Shown here: positions 6,547 through 8,723 of the stretch, piece by piece
How the letters are laid out: every line of letters begins with the position of its first letter
Position numbering within the stretch: position 1 is the first letter of the stretch
Assembly: GCA_946479995.1 (NCBI GenBank)
Contig: CAMLIU010000046.1
Span: forward strand, 1-8,723
Direction: 5' to 3'
Source: an uncultured Gemmatimonadota bacterium
Lineage (GTDB): Bacteria > Gemmatimonadota > Gemmatimonadetes > Gemmatimonadales > Gemmatimonadaceae
DNA: 8,723 nt
Made by a program: the position numbers and the translations under genes
The notes under the pieces: model-generated
Told to the model about the DNA's origin: nothing
Database searches by the model: none
Seen by the model: the letters and a program-made list of their open reading frames with translations, nothing else

Positions 6547-8718
6547 TTAGCGCCGCCCCGCCTCGGTGGACTGCTGGCCTTCGTCGACGATATGGGGAGT
6601 GATCAGGATCAGCAGGTCACGCCGCGTTTCCTGACGATTGGTGTAGCCGAACAACCGCCCGATGACCGGAAGGTCCACGAGCAGGGGAATGCCGGACTTC
6701 GTGAGCTGCACCGTGGTCTGGGTGAGGCCACCGATGACGACCGTCTGTCCGTCCGGCACGAGGAGCTCGGACCTGCTGCTGTTGTTGTCGATCAGCGTGC
6801 CGTTCGGTGAGAAGGTGGCGCCTGAGTTGACGGTCTCCACCTTCATCATGATCTGCCGGTTGTTCGTCACGCTCGGCGTGACGCGCAAGGTGACGCCGGT
6901 CTGCACCCGTTCCACCGCGATGGGGCCGGTGAGCGACGTTCCGGCGCCACCCGCGGTCGGCACGAAGGGCACCTGCGAGCCGGAGATCAGCTCGGCCGTA
7001 CGGTTGTTGAGGATCGTCACGCTTGGCTCGGCCTGCACGTCGAGCAGGGAGACCTGCTGAAGCGCGTCGAGGAAGGTCGTGAAGTCGAAGCCGCCGAGCG
7101 CGGTGGAGTAGATCAGCTGCAGCGCGGAGCCCTGGACCTGGCCCGAGGCGTTCGCGATGGCGGACACCGTGTTGCCGCCAAGGAGCACCGTCGGCGGATC
7201 CTGCGGACTGCTCGGCTTGCCCGTGCCGTCGGCGCGCTGGACGATCTGGCTGAAGAACTGGTTGCGCGAGCCGAGGTCGTACTTGATGCCGAGCGCGTCG
7301 AGGTCCGTGCGGTTCACGAGGACGATCTTCGCCTTGATGTTCACCTGCGGCTGGCGCAGGTCGAGGGTCTCGGCGAAGGCCACGAGGTCATCGACAATGC
7401 TGGTCGGCGCCGTGATGCTCACGCTGTTGGTGACCTCATCGGCGGAGACGTTGCCGCGACCCACGCACGCTCCGGTGCCGGACGAGCTGGCACCCGCCGC
7501 CATGGTCGGCTGCGCCGGCGGCGCGCCGGCCACGGGAGGCTGCCCGGCAGCGGCGGACGACGAGACGCCGCCCTGGCCGCTGGACCGTTCGGAGGGAATG
7601 CACTGCAGGAGGCGCTGGCGGATCTGGTCGCCGACCGCGGTGGCGCGCTGGTAGTTCAGGCGGACGATGCGGGTGACGAGCGGCTCCGTGGCCGAGCGGG
7701 CGGCGATGCGCTCCTGCGTATCGACGATGATGATGCCGTTCGCGTCCTCGGTGGCGGCGAGACCCTGCGAGGCAAGGATCGCCTGGAGGGCGACGTCCCA
7801 GGGCTGGTCGCGGATCTCCGCGTCAACCTTGGCAGCGGGCACCGAGGAGCTCGGGATGATGGTGCGCCCGGAGAAGGCGGCGAAGGCGGCGAGCACGTCC
7901 CGGATGTCGCTGCCCTGATATGTGACGGTAATGCGGGGCTGCGCGGAGCGCTGTTGCGCCTGCTGTACCGGGCGCATGATGCGCGTGTCGGTCTCGGCGG
8001 GCTCGGTCTCGCGAGCCGGCTCAGGCCGTGCGCGCGGCGGCTCGCCGGCGGGCCTCGTCTCGGCCGCCGTCGTTGACGCGACGCGCGTGGGAGCGGGGGG
8101 GGCCGTCACCGGCGCCTCGCTCCTGGGCGGTGCGGAAACCGGAGAAGTCGTCGCGGCGGCGGTCACGGCCGGCTTCGCCACGACGGGCGCAGGCGCGGGC
8201 TGCGACGCGACTGGCTTCGCGGCGGCCGTGCTGGTGGGCGCGGCCGACTTCGTCGCCGTGGAAGCAGAGGCGAAGGTGGGAGCCTTGCCCGCACCGATGT
8301 GCCAGGGGGTGATCTGTGCGCCCGGCTCGGTGGCGATGTTGACGTGGATCTCGTTCGCCGTGCGCCAGATGCGGTACTGGCGCTCGTGGTCGAGATAGAC
8401 CACCACGCGAACGGTGCCCTTCTTGAATTGCGACCAGCGAACGTCGGTGATGCCGCCGCGCGCCACCTTGTCGTAGCCCTTCGCCGGCAGGGCGCTGGAC
8501 ACCCCGTCGATGTCGACGACGATGCGGCTGGGTGAGGCGAGGGTGAACTCGCTCACGTGCGTGGCCCCGGAGGCGCCGACGACCAGCTCGGCGCGGCCCG
8601 ACGCGGGCACGACGCTCAGCGCGGAAACCTCGCCCACGGCTGGGCGGGCGACCGCGGTGCGGGCCGTGGGCCCGGCCGCGAACGCCGCGGCAACGATGAC
8701 CGCCAGAACTGGCTTCAT
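6547..8718 (-). CDS. pilQ: Type IV pilus secretin PilQ
   Basis: Outer-membrane ring protein through which type IV pili are extruded; PilQ also takes part in DNA uptake in competent bacteria. The 723 residues are a normal PilQ size. In order: signal peptide (1 to about 25); a single AMIN domain for peptidoglycan binding (about 31-128); an Ala/Pro/Thr-rich linker (145-260); an STN/N0 domain (262-335); a secretin N1-type domain (347-455) split by a Ser/Gly/Ala/Pro insert (375-417) with C373 and C418 on either side; and the secretin barrel (458-713), ending with GQTVVIGGL (657-665) and IPLLVDLPVIGRLF (677-690). The AMIN domain plus the pil-aro neighbourhood favour PilQ over the type II GspD. The ATG at 8718 begins a typical signal peptide; only five bases (ATTAG) precede it, and TAG directly abuts the ATG, possibly the stop of an upstream pil gene. 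The linker contains a C8 tract (8095-8102). Confidence 0.94.
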   Translation of the reverse strand: MKPVLAVIVAAAFAAGPTARTAVARPAVGEVSALSVVPASGRAELVVGASGATHVSEFTLASPSRIVVDIDGVSSALPAKGYDKVARGGITDVRWSQFKKGTVRVVVYLDHERQYRIWRTANEIHVNIATEPGAQITPWHIGAGKAPTFASASTATKSAAPTSTAAAKPVASQPAPAPVVAKPAVTAAATTSPVSAPPRSEAPVTAPPAPTRVASTTAAETRPAGEPPRARPEPARETEPAETDTRIMRPVQQAQQRSAQPRITVTYQGSDIRDVLAAFAAFSGRTIIPSSSVPAAKVDAEIRDQPWDVALQAILASQGLAATEDANGIIIVDTQERIAARSATEPLVTRIVRLNYQRATAVGDQIRQRLLQCIPSERSSGQGGVSSSAAAGQPPVAGAPPAQPTMAAGASSSGTGACVGRGNVSADEVTNSVSITAPTSIVDDLVAFAETLDLRQPQVNIKAKIVLVNRTDLDALGIKYDLGSRNQFFSQIVQRADGTGKPSSPQDPPTVLLGGNTVSAIANASGQVQGSALQLIYSTALGGFDFTTFLDALQQVSLLDVQAEPSVTILNNRTAELISGSQVPFVPTAGGAGTSLTGPIAVERVQTGVTLRVTPSVTNNRQIMMKVETVNSGATFSPNGTLIDNNSSRSELLVPDGQTVVIGGLTQTTVQLTKSGIPLLVDLPVIGRLFGYTNRQETRRDLLILITPHIVDEGQQSTEAGRR

Positions 8719-8723
8719 CTAAT

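Noticed and set aside
5977..6810. Plus-strand open frame of 277 residues with a hydrophobic start
   Set aside because: The apparent hydrophobic N-terminus is the complement of Ig-like coding sequence, and the frame crosses the lipoprotein-pilQ junction. No ribosome site is evident.

Overview
The window is a GC-rich stretch of bacterial chromosome in which every gene I can support lies on the minus strand. In transcription order (right to left) they are: pilQ, the type IV pilus outer-membrane secretin; a 1086-residue lipoprotein with Ig-like modules and a propeller-like C-terminal half; aroC (chorismate synthase); aroK (shikimate kinase); a half-length Smg/DUF494 protein; and the first 331 residues of topA (DNA topoisomerase I), which runs off the left edge. 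The long open frames on the plus strand are Arg/Ala-rich mirror images of these genes.

The organism is probably a Gemmatimonadota or similar GC-rich Gram-negative. This is inferred from the high GC content, a lipobox lipoprotein beside an outer-membrane secretin, and the combination of pilQ-aro and smg-topA linkages. No rRNA is present to prove it.

Region 8718-3267: pilQ and the lipoprotein gene are 19 bases apart and look co-transcribed. A perfect 11-bp hairpin follows the lipoprotein gene. Region 3174-1464: aroC and aroK overlap by 41 bases. The aroK Shine-Dalgarno lies in the loop of a perfect 8-bp inverted repeat inside the aroC reading frame, which suggests translational coupling. The two enzymes act two steps apart in the shikimate pathway (AroK at step 5, AroC at step 7). 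Region 1463-1234 is the only sizeable gene-free stretch. It holds a good sigma70-type promoter aimed at smg-topA, with an 11-bp inverted repeat at the predicted transcript start and a 16-bp palindrome further down. Region 1233-1: the smg-like gene and topA are 5 bases apart.

All five enzyme and pilus assignments belong to known families. I found no mobile element, CRISPR array, tRNA or rRNA, and no clearly new multi-gene system. The points most worth checking are the large lipoprotein between pilQ and the aro genes, the truncated Smg, the structured leader before smg-topA, the aroK ribosome-site hairpin, and a C8 tract plus a cysteine-bracketed insert in pilQ.
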